Positions 1 to 11,612 of a stretch of DNA of 64,000 bases are shown here, piece after piece (position 1 is the first letter of the stretch; every line of letters starts with the position of its first letter). Below the pieces are notes generated by a model, which was given only the letters and a program-made list of their open reading frames with translations, did not search any database and was not told the DNA's origin. Both the position numbers and the translations under genes were made by a program. This DNA comes from Axinella damicornis (lineage: Eukaryota; Porifera; Demospongiae; Axinellida; Axinellidae): the NCBI GenBank assembly GCA_963931865.1, contig OZ007514.1, positions 6,674,646 through 6,738,645 of the forward strand. The letters run 5' to 3'.

Positions 1-830
1 CAAATTGGAGAGCATATATATCCAGGAAACTTTGAATGGCTCGCAGTAAGCCATTCTTCTTAAGGCCAGTGGAAATCTGCTCTAGTAGTTCTGTAGAGAG
101 CTGTGTGTCCTCTGCATTGATCTCCAAGAAGGCTCCGTCTAGGAACCACTGGAAGTGGACAACAACCACTGAAAGGGCTCCAGGGTGCCCTCAATCTGCT
201 CCAGTAGGGATTGTGAGGTCAGTAAATTCTGGGCCACAGTGCCTCTGGATTTCATCTACATAAGGAAACAGATATGGGCAGTCAAACATCAGTCAGTTGT
301 ACCAAGGCTTGGCATGTGCACCGTCAGAGGGCTAATGTAATTACTGATGCATTTAAGTCCTGAAATAGTACCTACACATGCAAATCTAGGCTCAGTTAGT
401 ATCATAGCACAAATCACTGATCACAGGAGATTCATTTTGTGGTACTTATGACTATGTAAATGAACAGTAAATCCATATACATATAGACAGGACATGTATC
501 ATCTGATGCATCTGGACCTTCTTCTCTCTGGGACCTTGTCTTCTTGCTTTGATGTATGCTACCTATCAACACTTCAGAGTGATAAAGACTGCAACAGGGA
601 TGATCCACGCACAACAGTATTAGTGCTATTGGGATCACGTGAAGAGTTTCCAATCCCGGGTAGGGACTATATAATTACGTATCTATGGTCCATCGGACCC
701 ATATAGGCCGTGAACAGTTAGAGCGACTGAGTACAATCAATACTGCTGCAATTTTGTGGGTTTCTTATTTGGCAGCTATACAATTCAAAGGCTCAGGGTA
801 CACAATCCAGGACCACGGATGTAATTTAGA
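1..830. other. No gene recognised
   Basis: Only short open frames without recognisable motifs or paired splice sites were seen. The stretch is AT-rich and unremarkable up to the tandem array that follows. Confidence 0.4.
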
Positions 831-1323
831 GCTCCTATATAGCTATGCTATACGTAAATTGGGGCTGCTATATGTAATTCGGAGATTCTAGATGTAATTC
901 GGAGCTCCTATATGTAGTTCGGATGTGCTATATGTAATTCAGACATGTATGCTATATGTAATTCAGACATGCTATATGTAATTCGGATGTGCTATATACA
1001 TGTAATTCAGAGCTCCTATATACATGTAATTCAGAGCTCCTATATGAGCTCCTATATGTAATTCAGAGCTCCTAGACATAATTCAGACATGCTATATGTA
1101 ATTTGGATGTGCTATATGTAATTCAGAGTTCCTATATGTAATTCAGAGCTCCTATATGTAATTCGGAGCTCCTATATATAATTCAGAGCTCCTATATGTA
1201 ATTCGGAGCTCCTATATGTAATTCGGAGCTCCTATATGTAATTCAGAGCTCCTATATGTAATTCGGAGCTCCTATATGTAATTCGGAGCTGCTATATGTA
1301 ATTCGGACGTTCTATATGTACAT
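831..1323. repeat. Tandem array, ~20-bp unit
   Basis: About twenty imperfect copies of a 20-bp unit of the form CTATATGTAATTCGGAGCTC. Variants alternate CAGAGCTC/CGGAGCTC/CAGACATG, and some carry a short TACATG insertion. Most units contain a GAGCTC palindrome. The array ends abruptly near a TGTACATGAGCG sequence. It has no coding potential. Confidence 0.9.
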
Positions 1324-1549
1324 GAGCGTTGTAAGTTTGGACCGACTGGCATTTTGACTCATATAGACCATCACTGTCAAGTACTTGTTAGGCTAGAGAA
1401 GTTTAATAAATTCGTGCTAATTTAAGTGTGGCTTGATCATTGTGTGAACCAATTCAGGCTGGTTGATGTATTGCAGGTGACACATAATTTAATATTGATA
1501 TGGTAACTTAATATCAGGTTTGTAAACTTAGCCTGTAGAAGTAGCAATG

Positions 1550-1947
1550 TTAAACACTGCCATAGGTACTATTAAAAGATAAACACTTATACTCGGCCCG
1601 CACTAGCACAGCTCTGATGACACTGCGATCTGTCACTTCTTGCTCTTGTAGGTCAACAAACATCCCCCCCCCCAACTATCATCCTTGATCTGGAGAAACA
1701 GCTTAACATCACCTACGACATCTGCATAAGTCTCAGTGATTGAACGCATCAGTACTTCCTTAACACTGCCAGTTCCACTGACTTTAAAGGTGACCAGCCT
1801 GCTCCTTTCCCCAATTACAACAAGTGCGGTTCGTACATCCTCGTCCATCTCAACGATCTCTACGCTAGCAGCCGACATACGTAGCCTCTGCATGCAATGC
1901 AACACGATGCTACGTAGCTGCAACGTTGTTGTGCACGTGACTTCCAT
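1550..1947 (-). CDS. 5'-exon-like ORF of an unrecognised gene, split by a G10 run
   Basis: The minus-strand frame starts at ATG 1947 or, more plausibly, at the internal ATG at 1878 (MSAASVEIVEMDED). It runs through a compact alpha/beta-looking stretch to ...FLQIKDDSWGG and then meets a run of ten G (C10 on the plus strand, about 1664-1673). In the frame as written it ends 13 codons later. Reading the tract as 8 or 11 G would continue into MFVDLQEQEVTDRSV and on to a stop at 1550. The WGG/FVDL/DRSV pattern reads as continuous protein, so I infer either a sequencing or allelic length change in the homopolymer, or a recent frameshift. Function is unknown. I could not identify further exons. Confidence 0.45.
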
Positions 1948-2300
1948 GTGACTTGCATGCAGGTGGCAAAGAGTCGCTGGAGTAATTTTATACCCCCTGC
2001 AAAAACATCCCCGAGAAAATAAGCTAGCTTACATCCCCAAGAAAATAAGCTAGCTTACAGCCCCGGGAATATAAGGGCACGCATTCTTACACCCCCGGGG
2101 AAATACACCGTCTAACCCGGAGTATATAGGGATTTGATCTTTGTTATGGACGGCGTGCCATAGTTCCACCTTGTCAGTGGTGGCAACATATCTGCCATCT
2201 CTCATCTCTTTTGATTTGTGTAAGATATCTGTGCCATATACATACATATTCATAGTTCTGATCAAGCTACACTTCTCACTTCTGCATATTTTATTAATTC

Positions 2301-2492
2301 TTACTCCCTCCCTCCCTCCTCCCTCCCTCCCTTCCTCCCTCCCTCCTCCCTCCCTCCCTCCCTCTTTCCCTCCCTCCCTCCCTCCCTCCCTCCCTCCCTC
2401 CCTCCCTCCCTCCCTCCCTCCCTCCCTCCCTCCCCCCTCCCTCCCTCTCTATATCCCTCCTTGCCTCTCTCCCTCCCTGCCTGCCTGCCTCT
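2301..2492. repeat. (CTCC)n polypyrimidine tract
   Basis: Nearly pure CTCC/CCTC repeats for about 190 bases, degrading into CTGCCTCT. Purine and pyrimidine are fully strand-separated. The long frames across it (Pro/Ser/Leu-rich on plus, Gly/Arg/Glu-rich on minus) are low-complexity artefacts. Confidence 0.95.
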
Positions 2493-2943
2493 CTCCCACT
2501 TTCTCTCCTTCCCATCTTGCCCAGCGCACTTGTGAGCCTGCCATCTGCCCCTAGGATCTGCCTGTGGCTGACAGTACAGACGAAGGTGGTGAACTCTACC
2601 CTGTTATATACAGGTGGGGAGGGAGGATGGGAGGTTAGTTGATTGATTGGCACTATTTCTAGCCCTTCAGTGAGCCTTCCCTACAGCCAGCCTTCCCTTA
2701 CAGCCAATGTGTGCAATAGTGGAAATTGCCCTCTGCTGACTATGTAGGAGTGCAGGCATACATTTTGCAGCTGGTAACAGGTACTCTGTTGAGAGGAAAA
2801 TGGACTTGAGGTCATGTGCGTATGTAGTGGGAGACAGTATGCTAAGTGGTTCGCAAGCTGATGGTGATAACAGTTATAGAATAGAGTTGACCAATCAGAT
2901 CAAGGCTTAACAATAACATAACAATCCATAACACTGTTTCACT

Positions 2944-2955
2944 GTTGGGGAGGAG

Positions 2956-2999
<44 letters not shown>
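2944..2999. repeat. Poly-G tract
   Basis: GGAGGGAGG followed by roughly fifty consecutive G. This could fold as a G-quadruplex on the plus strand. The length is likely polymorphic or mis-assembled. Confidence 0.95.
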
Positions 3000-3000
<1 letters not shown>

Positions 3001-3990
3001 ACAGCTTGTACTTATACGTATAGGATACGTGGGGTCCTTCTAGTACCACACTGTTCAAGCTGACTCTCCAACGCAGGGTCCTGGCTGCTACGTAGTATTT
3101 TAAGAATTGATCCACACTGTTTGTCAAGCTGATAGTTTGTTTACCAACGCGCAGGTTACTGAGGTTCGTCCTGAGCTGACAGACAGTGGCAAACATGAGG
3201 ACCTGAGCGGTCTGGATATATACAAGATGGAGGGAAAGTCGAAACAATATTACAGGATGCTCAATACTGGAAGTGAGTGAAAGGGAGGTGTGATTGATGA
3301 GCTGGGCTCGAGGGAAATGTGATGAAGTTCGGGGAATGGGGCTGAAGGTGGTGGGGAAGTGTGATGGGTGCGGGGTGTGGAACAGTGGTGGGATAGGAGC
3401 TTGAGCTGTATTGGTGGAAGTGTGATGAAGTGGAGGTTGGGGGATTACGTGGATGAGGTATGTGGAGTGGTGCATGCAAGAGCACATAGTGACACATATC
3501 GCTGTCATTGCAGTGATGATGATATCATCATGCACTGTTTGGGTGGTGGTAGCCACAGAAATACATCTCACCCTTCGCCCTTTGTATGTCTGGCATACAG
3601 ATTCCTCAAGCTTTATTCCTGTCTTCGAGTGCTAGAGCTAGAATTGATGTCTGAGAAAATTCATCTCTTTGACCGACTACATGTTACGTACATGTTTAAC
3701 CGTTTAATATAATTATACGAATGTACGTAGATGTCTTTATGCATCATGCAACTTTCCACTTGTGATGTCACTTCCGGCAATGTCCTTGGGACTTGGTTCT
3801 GCAGGGGGAGACAGAAGGAAGTACGTGGTTTTCAGCGCCAGACTGAGATAACATCGCAAGTACGTATCTACATAGGACAGCCATCAAGTGTCAGAGTATA
3901 TATTCCTAGCATATGTACATGTACTCAGACTCTTCTTGAGATGATGTCCCTTCAACTTTAACTCGTGCGTATGTGTAGTTCCAGGTCACG
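3000..3990. other. No gene recognised
   Basis: Several overlapping frames of 60-210 codons exist. None shows conserved motifs, and the longest runs into the poly-G tract as poly-proline. A GATGATGATATCATCATGCA palindrome near 3514-3534 is the only local structure. Confidence 0.35.
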
Positions 3991-4009
3991 GTGTCTGTTG
4001 AAGTCCTTG

Positions 4010-4400
4010 GATGCCCCCCATGACTTCCAGGATGTCCCATGTGTGCCATCTGTCCCAGGACATCCCCAGGTTGTCCCAAACAAGGTCTATACATGGGCAC
4101 CATCAGTCCCAAGTCCAAGATGTCCCATCTGTCCCAGGACAACCTTGGATATCCCATGGTTCTATGGCCATCACCAATCCCAGGTTAGGTAGGGATGGGA
4201 CATCTTGGACCAGGGACTGGTAATGCTCATAGACCATGCCTGGGATGTCCAAGGCTGTCCTGGGAGGCTGGGACGTCTTAGACAGTCCCTGGGACTGATG
4301 AGGTAATAGTGATGCCTCATAGACTGTACCAAGGACAACCTTGGATGTCCTGGATGTCGTGAATTGATGTTGGGACAACTGCTTCTGGGCTTGGCTATAG
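4010..4400. repeat. Degenerate minisatellite built on CCCAGGAC/TCCCA words
   Basis: Recurrent words (TGTCCCAGGACATCCC, CCAAGATGTCCCATCTG, CAACCTTGGAT) recur in both orientations across about 390 bases. The same vocabulary appears in the VNTRs at 24.5 and 33.1 kb. No coding function is apparent. Confidence 0.6.
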
Positions 4401-4884
4401 AACTTAAGTCCTTCGTTGGCGCTGGGTGGGCCATTTCTCTCCACCTTTGCCCAAATGGGCTTAGAAAACCATCTTATGGCCATGTCCTCCTTTTCTGGCA
4501 GTGAAGCCTTAAGTCCAAACCTACACAACAGCTAGCGCCATGCTGTCCTCATTTACTATCAACTTACATACATGTATACATACAGTTCATGACAGTAATG
4601 CACACAGTACTTCCAAACCCGTTAGCCATAATACATGTAAACATGTTGTTTGCTTTTGTGAATGGCTGGCTATACGTACCTTGGACACCCATGTCAGGGT
4701 GACTATAGCTGCTGGAGGGTATACGAGAGTGCACAATCAAAGCCAAAAGTCAAATTCCATTGTGATAAGCTGCAAGGACTGTATAGCAATAGTATGTGTT
4801 TGTGACGTCTGTCGTCATGGTTGTACGGATGCATCACGGTAGTCCAAGATTTCTGGAAAACTGGCATGCTCAAACCAGGAGGGG

Positions 4885-5150
4885 GAGTGGCGGTTATACC
4901 CTTCCCCTCTCATCCCTTCCTCCCCATCTCCCTCCCCACCGTCTTCCTTGCTCTCCTTTCCTTATCCTTCTCATCCTCCCTCCTCTCCACCTCTCCCTTC
5001 CTCTCCATCTCCCCTCACCATCTCCTACCCTCCCCTCCTCCCTCCTCCCTCCCCCCTCCTCTGCTTAATTCTTTCCTCCCAGCTCCCCTTCTCCCTCTCC
5101 TCTCCACTCCCACATCCTCTCCCCTCTCCACCTTCTCCCCTGGCTACCAA
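4885..5150. repeat. Pyrimidine-rich low-complexity tract
   Basis: CTCC/TCTCC-rich strand-asymmetric tract. Overlapping Pro/Ser/Leu frames are artefacts of composition. Confidence 0.85.
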
Positions 5151-5370
5151 AAGGTCATGGAAGTTCTGTGGTGCAGCCGTTCACTGAGTTTGCACATGGG
5201 GGGAGAGTAGGAGCTGCAAGTTGAACCCGAGTCGCTCATGTCAATAGTTTATACGTCCTGCCTGGTGCTCCAATCCTGTCGTTCAGTGGATGTTGTTACC
5301 GAGGGTGGCTGCGTTGAACCAGGAGCTGTTTGCTTTCAAGTGAGTGTGTGTACGTGTGTGTTGTGGAGGG

Positions 5371-5394
5371 GGAGGGGGGGGGGGGGGGGGGGGG
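5371..5394. repeat. Poly-G run
   Basis: About 20 consecutive G after a GTGTGTGTTGTGGAGGGGGA prefix. Confidence 0.9.
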
Positions 5395-5590
5395 TTCAAC
5401 CAGCAGATGTTGCTGGCCCTGTTGCTCCACACTCTATGGGCACCACCCATACCCATGCTTCACATAATTATACCCTAAGGAAAAGAGTGGCTTGTTTGGT
5501 CCTTGGACAGATGCCATGTACATCTTGTATGAAATGGAATCTGGATCAGTTTTACACGCAAACAATATTCTAAAACATCCCAAGTACATT

Positions 5591-7798
5591 CTATTCTTGA
5601 AGAGTGGCGATTTCCACTACGTCATAACTGATGCCAATGCGATAGCGACCTCCCACCACCATCAGTTTGTTGCCAGGGAGGACTGCTACTAGAGTGCAGT
5701 ATCGTGCGGTGGGCATGTGGCTGATGACCTCCCAGGAGTTGGTTGCTGGGTTGTACTGGTGAATGGCAGAAGTGCGGTTTTCAAAGTTCTCGTCACACCC
5801 ACCAACTGCTAGCAGCTGTCCAGAGAGGGTAGTACATCTGGATGAGCGAACCGGGAGATTGGCGACCTGGCGCCAGATTGCTCGCAGAATCAACTTCTTG
5901 AACCTTGCTCCTAGTGACTGAAGCCGACAAGACTGCAGGAGGTCAGCCATGGAACAAGCAAGCACTGAATCAGATTTTCCATGGTTCAAGTCATATCCCA
6001 GCAAGTAGATGTTGTCTTGGCAGATTGTTGCTGAGGCATATCTGAGTGCGAAAGGCAGGCTGCTGGCAGTGGACCACTGTAGTGTCTCAGTGTTCATCAC
6101 TTCTACTGTGTCCAGTAGTCTGTTTTTGGTGTCACCTCCTCCTGCCACAACCAGAGACTTTCCACTACTCACAGCTGCAGTGCCATAACGCTTGGTCGGC
6201 ATGGGTGGGAAGCGCTCCACCCACTTCCTCTCCCCAGTCAAACTGAACAGTTGGTTTGTGACATCTGTAAACAAAAAACCCCCCCCAATGGCAGTTAGGA
6301 GACCATGAACTACTGCCAGGGTGGAATGAATGTGAGGACACTGTGGGAGGGAGGACCATGTCCTTTCTGCAGAGCTATAGGAATACACTTTGTAGGAATT
6401 CTCAGGGTTAAAGTAGACCATGTTGCCATCCACCACAGATGATGGTCCCCGCATCTTATCTGGTGCCTTCCCACACTCACTCCAGCGTAAACAGAGTGGT
6501 CCCTTACTTGGACCTTTGACCTGGAACTTGGCTGTTGGCTGATCATAGGTCTGTTGCTGCAGCTCCCTGATTTGCTGGTCCTTTGCCACAAGGTGTTGTT
6601 CAAGGTCATGGATTTTTTTCTCGCTTTCGAGACGTTTGTGTTGGAAATCTGCAGTCGCTTCTAGCTGCTGGTTTAACTGGTGAAGTTGACTTTCCCTGGT
6701 TGCTATTGTACGATCTTTCTCTTGAAGTTGTTTCTTGCTGGTCTCGATTATGTGATCTTTCTCTTGCTGGAGGTTTTTGATCTGCTGTGCGTACCGTTGT
6801 TTCATTTCGCTTTGTCTTTCTTGGGCTTCTGCTCGGATTTCACTGATTTGGATGCTTTCTCTATCAGCTGTGGCTCTTTGTACTTGCTGCACACTCTCAC
6901 CATACTGGGGGTTTTCTTTCAGGACAGCTGCACAATGGCAGAGCTCCTGAGCTGAGGGCCTCTCTCTATCTCTGTCCTTGAGACAGTTGAGGGCAACTGG
7001 CAGCAAGGGGTGAGCTGGGTTGATCATGTCAATGTGGGATTGACGGCGTTCAATCTCAGGGACAGGTACCTTAATTCGGCCAGTTGGAAATCGTGGGTCA
7101 TTGATTTCCATGGTTTTACAGTGCGGACTGGGGTCGGGAAATTGCCTGGTGAGAATCTGAATGTCCAGTACACCAAACGAGAAGCAATCCAGCTTGTTAG
7201 TGTAAACTGGTGGATCATCCAGTGCTTCTGGTGGCATGTATGCTAGTGTGCCCGGGCACATTGTCATGGGGGTCATGTGATGGTTTGCATCGGCTAGTTT
7301 AGACATCCCAAAATCCGTGACCTTGGCTCTGTTTCCAGGACCAATCAGCAACACATTGTTGCTGGAGAGATCACGGTGTATGATTCCATTCGAGTGGAGA
7401 TAGGCGAGGGCCAGGGCTATATCGTGACAAAGGTTCACTTGGATGTGGAAGGGGAGAGGTACCTGGGATTGTTCCAGGTATCGGGTCAGATTGTTATCCA
7501 TGAGTTCCATTATTAGCACAGGCAGACCAGATTCGGGATCCCTGCTCACCCCTAAGTACTGCACGATGTGGGGGTGTCTGATACCTCTCATGAATTGGCA
7601 CTCTTGCTCGAATCGCTCGGTGATCTTTTGTCCACCTGGGTCGTTTGACTCAAATAGCGTTGGGTGTATGATTTTAGCTGCACACGGTAGCTCATCGCAC
7701 AGAGCTCTGTAGACGGCTCCATATGATCCAACACCGAGGGAGGATGATTTGACGATTCGAATGATCTGATAGCCAAAGTGACCCTGTAGTTGTGCCAT
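5591..7798 (-). CDS. TKL-like protein kinase with coiled coil and C-terminal Kelch repeats
   Basis: The single open coding exon starts at MAQLQGHFGYQ (ATG 7796-7798), 735 residues. An in-frame ATG at 7837 lies before a CTGTTCCCAG acceptor-like site and is probably intronic or UTR. The kinase domain spans about residues 15-295: glycine loop GVGSYGAV, Lys in CAAKIIHP, catalytic HRDLSSNN, DFGMSKLA and MPPEAL. All key residues are present, so it should be active. Residues about 305-420 are Glu/Gln-rich coiled coil (QEKDHIIETSKKQLQEKD). The rest forms Kelch blades (GGG, AVGG and MVVGG turns with W/Y spacing) to the stop. Kinase-coiled coil-Kelch architecture suggests a signalling scaffold; the substrate is unknown. 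Paralogous fragments lie at 35.4 kb and 50.6-53 kb. Confidence 0.93.
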   Translation of the reverse strand: MAQLQGHFGYQIIRIVKSSSLGVGSYGAVYRALCDELPCAAKIIHPTLFESNDPGGQKITERFEQECQFMRGIRHPHIVQYLGVSRDPESGLPVLIMELMDNNLTRYLEQSQVPLPFHIQVNLCHDIALALAYLHSNGIIHRDLSSNNVLLIGPGNRAKVTDFGMSKLADANHHMTPMTMCPGTLAYMPPEALDDPPVYTNKLDCFSFGVLDIQILTRQFPDPSPHCKTMEINDPRFPTGRIKVPVPEIERRQSHIDMINPAHPLLPVALNCLKDRDRERPSAQELCHCAAVLKENPQYGESVQQVQRATADRESIQISEIRAEAQERQSEMKQRYAQQIKNLQQEKDHIIETSKKQLQEKDRTIATRESQLHQLNQQLEATADFQHKRLESEKKIHDLEQHLVAKDQQIRELQQQTYDQPTAKFQVKGPSKGPLCLRWSECGKAPDKMRGPSSVVDGNMVYFNPENSYKVYSYSSAERTWSSLPQCPHIHSTLAVVHGLLTAIGGGFLFTDVTNQLFSLTGERKWVERFPPMPTKRYGTAAVSSGKSLVVAGGGDTKNRLLDTVEVMNTETLQWSTASSLPFALRYASATICQDNIYLLGYDLNHGKSDSVLACSMADLLQSCRLQSLGARFKKLILRAIWRQVANLPVRSSRCTTLSGQLLAVGGCDENFENRTSAIHQYNPATNSWEVISHMPTARYCTLVAVLPGNKLMVVGGRYRIGISYDVVEIATLQE

Positions 7799-8001
7799 GG
7801 TCACAGTGGACACCTGGGAACAGAGGCAGGGCAACATGCCTTATTATTTGGAATTTAATTTTGAACCCACAAACAATGTGATGTCATATGCATGTGGAGT
7901 GAGCCATAAGCTACGTAGTCGCCTATGAAACATGGGAATCAGAGGAGTTTTCTGTGCACGTGACTATGCGCTGCGCTTGAACGGAAATAATTGCGTGTTT
8001 T

Positions 8002-8402
8002 ATGTTCCTAACCTTGCCAGCCTCGTTCCCAAGTCAATATGGCCTGGGACTGAGGGAAAACGTTAATCGCCAACGAGAAGTGAAGCTACAGTTGAAAGGT
8101 AGGAGTACGTTGGAGACACTTCAGGTTGGGAAGGCTTCCAGTTGGAGTACCGGGAGTGTGGCTTCTCCGCCATCCCGCACGGCCGATCCTTCAAGAGGCC
8201 ATACGGCCTAAGCGACCCGGGGTTGACGGCATATTTGGAATCTACTCTACTGGAGCTTTCGAATGATGCCAAGTTTGTTGAGATACTCTTAAAGACTACC
8301 GAGAACACAATTCTGTATAGTAAACCTCCATGTAAACTCGTAGGTCACATGACCGTGTCCAACCTCCTCTGCATGGGAACGATGCTACGCAGCTGTAGAT
8401 AG
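8002..8402 (+). CDS. Hypothetical short ORFs divergent from the kinase gene
   Basis: Two offset frames occur: one from ATG 8002 to a possible donor near 8100 (TTGAAAGGTAGGAGT), and one from about 8136 to 8402 containing EYRECGFSAIPHGRSF and LLELSNDAKFVEILLK. The latter looks protein-like, and an acceptor-like CTTCCAG precedes it. They could be two exons of a small gene sharing a promoter region with the kinase, but no family is recognised and the first frame crosses a TAGCCTCG-type repeat remnant. Confidence 0.25.
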
Positions 8403-9580
8403 TATGAGCTGGTGGCATGCTATTCTCGGTCCCAGATCCAGCGTGGATCACTTCCAGTATCACGCACGGGGAAGGAGGATCTGGAGGCGATCCACACTGG
8501 GGTTGGTTTAGGTCTGGGGCCGAGACTAGTGGCATGCATGTCTTGACGGTGGAGAGTTATAGGTGCTTTTGTTTTCCCATTAGTCGCCATTGCTTTGAGT
8601 GCTTGTTTCGACCATCATTATATCTCTTGAGATAGGCCTACGTACAAAACTTTTGACTACCATCATGATCACTGTGCCGCACTGAGTCCATCTCACTATC
8701 ACTTATATGCAGAAACTCATCTCTGGTGAGAGAGGTTATGAGCACTTTTGTCTACAGTACTGAAATAGTTTTCAAATTACCCAATGGCATCAAATATACT
8801 GGGAATGGGTCACTTGTCATTGGCAACATGGACATCATGCGACATGCGTTAAACGAAATGAACCAGCTATGGACAACCTTGGAATGAAGCTAACTGTGGG
8901 CAACCTTGGAATGGGGCTAGCTGTAAGTACAAACTGGTGGAGAGTCTGCTGAAGTATCCGTATGGTAAGAATATGAGACTTGGGCCTGGGGCATGGTTCT
9001 GACAGGTGAGTCTGCCTACCAGCAAGTTATAATTGCACAAATAACATAATTGTAGCTATGTCCTACCGGCAGAAGTGACTGCAAACTGCTAACCAAGTTT
9101 AGTACCTCACCTGATACTGAGGTTTTCACTGTCAATATTTCAGGATGAACAGTTCATACGTAGGTAGAAGTACCTTCAGATTGAGAATTCACTACAGTCA
9201 GGGACTTCAGTAGTACCAAATAAGGTAATACCGACCTTGCCACTGGGCTATGAAGTCTGACCCACTATCACCTAATCTGTACCAGTTGGTTTATATAGCA
9301 ATGACATATGGTCATTCAGTGCCAGCCATCACTGATTAGCGTGAGACATGTACACACACTCTTACCCTATCCCTGTCCATTATCATGTGACCCCAGCCCT
9401 CGGTGCATGCTCCTTTACCCAACCCGTGGACATGTGACCCACTTGTACACTGAATTATCTATGAAAAATAAATCACATATACTTGTGAATAGTATCGTTC
9501 TGGTAATAGGCCGCAACCACTACTACGTAGCCTGGTTCCCAGGCCCCATACTACTATGTGCTAGTGCGTGAATGGTTCTG
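8403..9580. other. No gene recognised
   Basis: Short frames only. A remnant GTAGCCTGGTTCCCAGGC arm near 9528 marks a decayed foldback element. Confidence 0.35.
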
Positions 9581-9595
9581 CATGCGACTCCTTCT

Positions 9596-9735
9596 CTTCC
9601 TCGTCCTCCCCCCTCCTCCTCCCCGTCCTGCTCCTGGATCCTCGTCCTCCTCCTACTCCCCCCTTCACCCCTCCTCCTCCTCCCCCCTCCTCCCCGCTCC
9701 TCCTCCCTCCCCTCCTCCTCCTCTCCTCCCCAGCA
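9596..9735. repeat. CCT/CTC pyrimidine tract
   Basis: Strand-asymmetric TCCTCC-rich low-complexity DNA. Frames on both strands are compositional. Confidence 0.9.
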
Positions 9736-9793
9736 GCTGACTAATAGCATAATGGCTTGTGTATTTTCTCTGTACATACATGCACAAAATCAT

Positions 9794-9910
9794 TAGCCTC
9801 ATTCCCAGGTCTACCCTGGGTTTTTTTTCTGTTCTTCGCTTTGCATTGACGGATGCAGTATTATTGCCAACGCAAACCAAAGAATGGAAGTAGGCCTGGG
9901 AAGGAGGCTA
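9794..9910. mobile_element. TAGCCTCG foldback element with 9-bp TSD
   Basis: Begins TAGCCTCATTCCCAGG and ends CCTGGGAAGGAGGCTA. It is flanked by identical CAAAATCAT copies (9785-9793 and 9911-9919). The interior is partly self-complementary (TCTACCCTGGG...). No coding capacity, so non-autonomous. Confidence 0.9.
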
Positions 9911-10354
9911 CAAAATCATGGATACAAACAATCACTCACAGATACACACATCACACATGCACATATGCACACCCAATCTACAGCACCACAGTGGATGCAG
10001 CAAGCCACACACAGAACCTTTCTCTCTCCGACCACAGCTCACCTGAATACCGACTTTACCCTCATGGACCGCCTGCGTGCATGCCTCCATTCCCTCCCAG
10101 TATGGCTTACATACCCTCGACCAGAACTTGAAACACTCCCCATACATGACCAGCAGCAACTACGTACCACATGGTGAATCCGGTAGGCATGATTGATGCA
10201 TCACATGCCCACATTCATATAGTAGATAGATAGATACATTCACAGAGATAGAGATAAGAAATATATCAGTAAATGCATATATACAGTGAAGATAAATCTG
10301 CAGAAAAGCTGTCAAATGAGATGGTATATGGGTACTATAGATTAATATCAGAAG

Positions 10355-10891
10355 CAGGGCCGGCGCGGCCGGTACGGCCGGTACGGTTTTGGCCGTACCA
10401 CTTTTTAGTCGCCTAGGTACGGCTCTGAGTGGACTGTTCATGGCTCGTGTCTCAGTCACGCCTTGTTGAGGTACGTGTCTTAGTCAGACAGTCTCCAGAT
10501 CCAAGTCGCTGTGGCCTTGTTGAAGTAGACTGTTTATAGTTCGTGTCTTCTAAACAATTCTTCTCACGCTCGCCCTAATTAGTAGGCGTGGGTTACCGTA
10601 CCGCGTACCGTACCTTCCGCGTCCTAGAAGTTATGCGCGCGAAGAGCGCATTATCGTGACATCTCCATTCCACCTCGACGGTCACGGATGACACGGAAAG
10701 CAGAAAACAGTTACAGTGCAGTGCAAAGCACGAAGGTGCCACGAGAGCCCATCTACATGTAGACAACTGAAAAATGAAGGTGACAAAAGTTTTCCGCGCT
10801 TCGCGCGGACAGATCGCCACTTCCCGCCTCTCGTCTAGTCACTACCTTCGGCAGTGGCCGTACCACTCCAAAATTGCTCGCGCCGGCGCTG
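10355..10891. mobile_element. Candidate hAT-like MITE with GGCCGGCGC ends
   Basis: CAGGGCCGGCGCGGCC at the left and CGCGCCGGCGCTG at the right form short terminal inverted repeats around GC-rich internal palindromes (GGCCGTACCA, CCGTACCGCG). Internal words (TTCCGCGCTTCGCGCGGACAG, CTTCGGC) match the 57.9-kb element, so both are probably members of one family. The target duplication is unclear. Confidence 0.5.
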
Positions 10892-11423
10892 AGAAGGGTA
10901 GGTATAAAGTAGCTGGAAATGGTATGATTTGTTAGTCATCATCGCATCAGGTCTGATAGGATCTGACTAGTGTTCAGAAGGCCTTGGCAGCTGGTCCCAT
11001 AATTTTCCATGGTTGTATCTCCTTGTATGGGTGGAAAACAGACAAGCATGCTATCGTCGGTTGGTAAATGAATTTTGGGCTCGATCTACTCATAGCCTTG
11101 TTCCCAGGCTCCCCGCACAAAAACTAAAACTCGTTTGTTCCATCAGCGACAGAGAGATGGAATATTAATGCCCTCCGCTTGGATATGAACTCTATACGTC
11201 TATACAACATTACTATTATTCTTAACTATTAAACGTGTGTTGTTTCTTCTATGCTGTATGGTAGTCCTCGTAATGTCCCTTCATGTTCATTTTGTCCATG
11301 GCTTCAAAATTCATTTTAGCTAGCCGTTGATTAGCTATTTTCCTGTAACCGGTGCCTTCTATTGCACAATTTTTTTCAGTAAACAATTTATGCATGGTAG
11401 TCTACCATTACCTTCATGATACC

Positions 11424-11425
11424 CA

Positions 11426-11453
<28 letters not shown>
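11424..11453. repeat. (CA)n microsatellite
   Basis: About fourteen CA units. Confidence 0.95.
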
Positions 11454-11456
<3 letters not shown>

Positions 11457-11546
11457 ATGTACCTGACGGTTGACCAGCATAACATGGGCTGAAGAAACTG
11501 ATCGACAGATATAGATGGTGCGATCAGAAAATATGTCCTGTAATGT

Positions 11547-11612
11547 ACTACAAGAGCGCATAAGTAGATCGCCCGCCCGGAGTGGGCGATCTACTTATGT
11601 GCTCTTGTGTAC
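11547..11612. repeat. Near-perfect 66-bp palindrome
   Basis: ACAAGAGCGCATAAGTAGAT...GCCC pairs with GGGC...ATCTACTTATGTGCTCTTGT around a CGCCCGGAGT loop. A cruciform or hairpin-forming miniature element is likely. Confidence 0.85.

Noticed and set aside
2141..2653. Pro/Ser/Leu-rich and Gly/Arg/Glu-rich frames
   Set aside because: Low-complexity translation of a (CTCC)n tract on both strands.
2939..3571. 210-codon minus frame ending in poly-proline
   Set aside because: The tail is the poly-G tract; the body has no conserved motif and no flanking splice logic.
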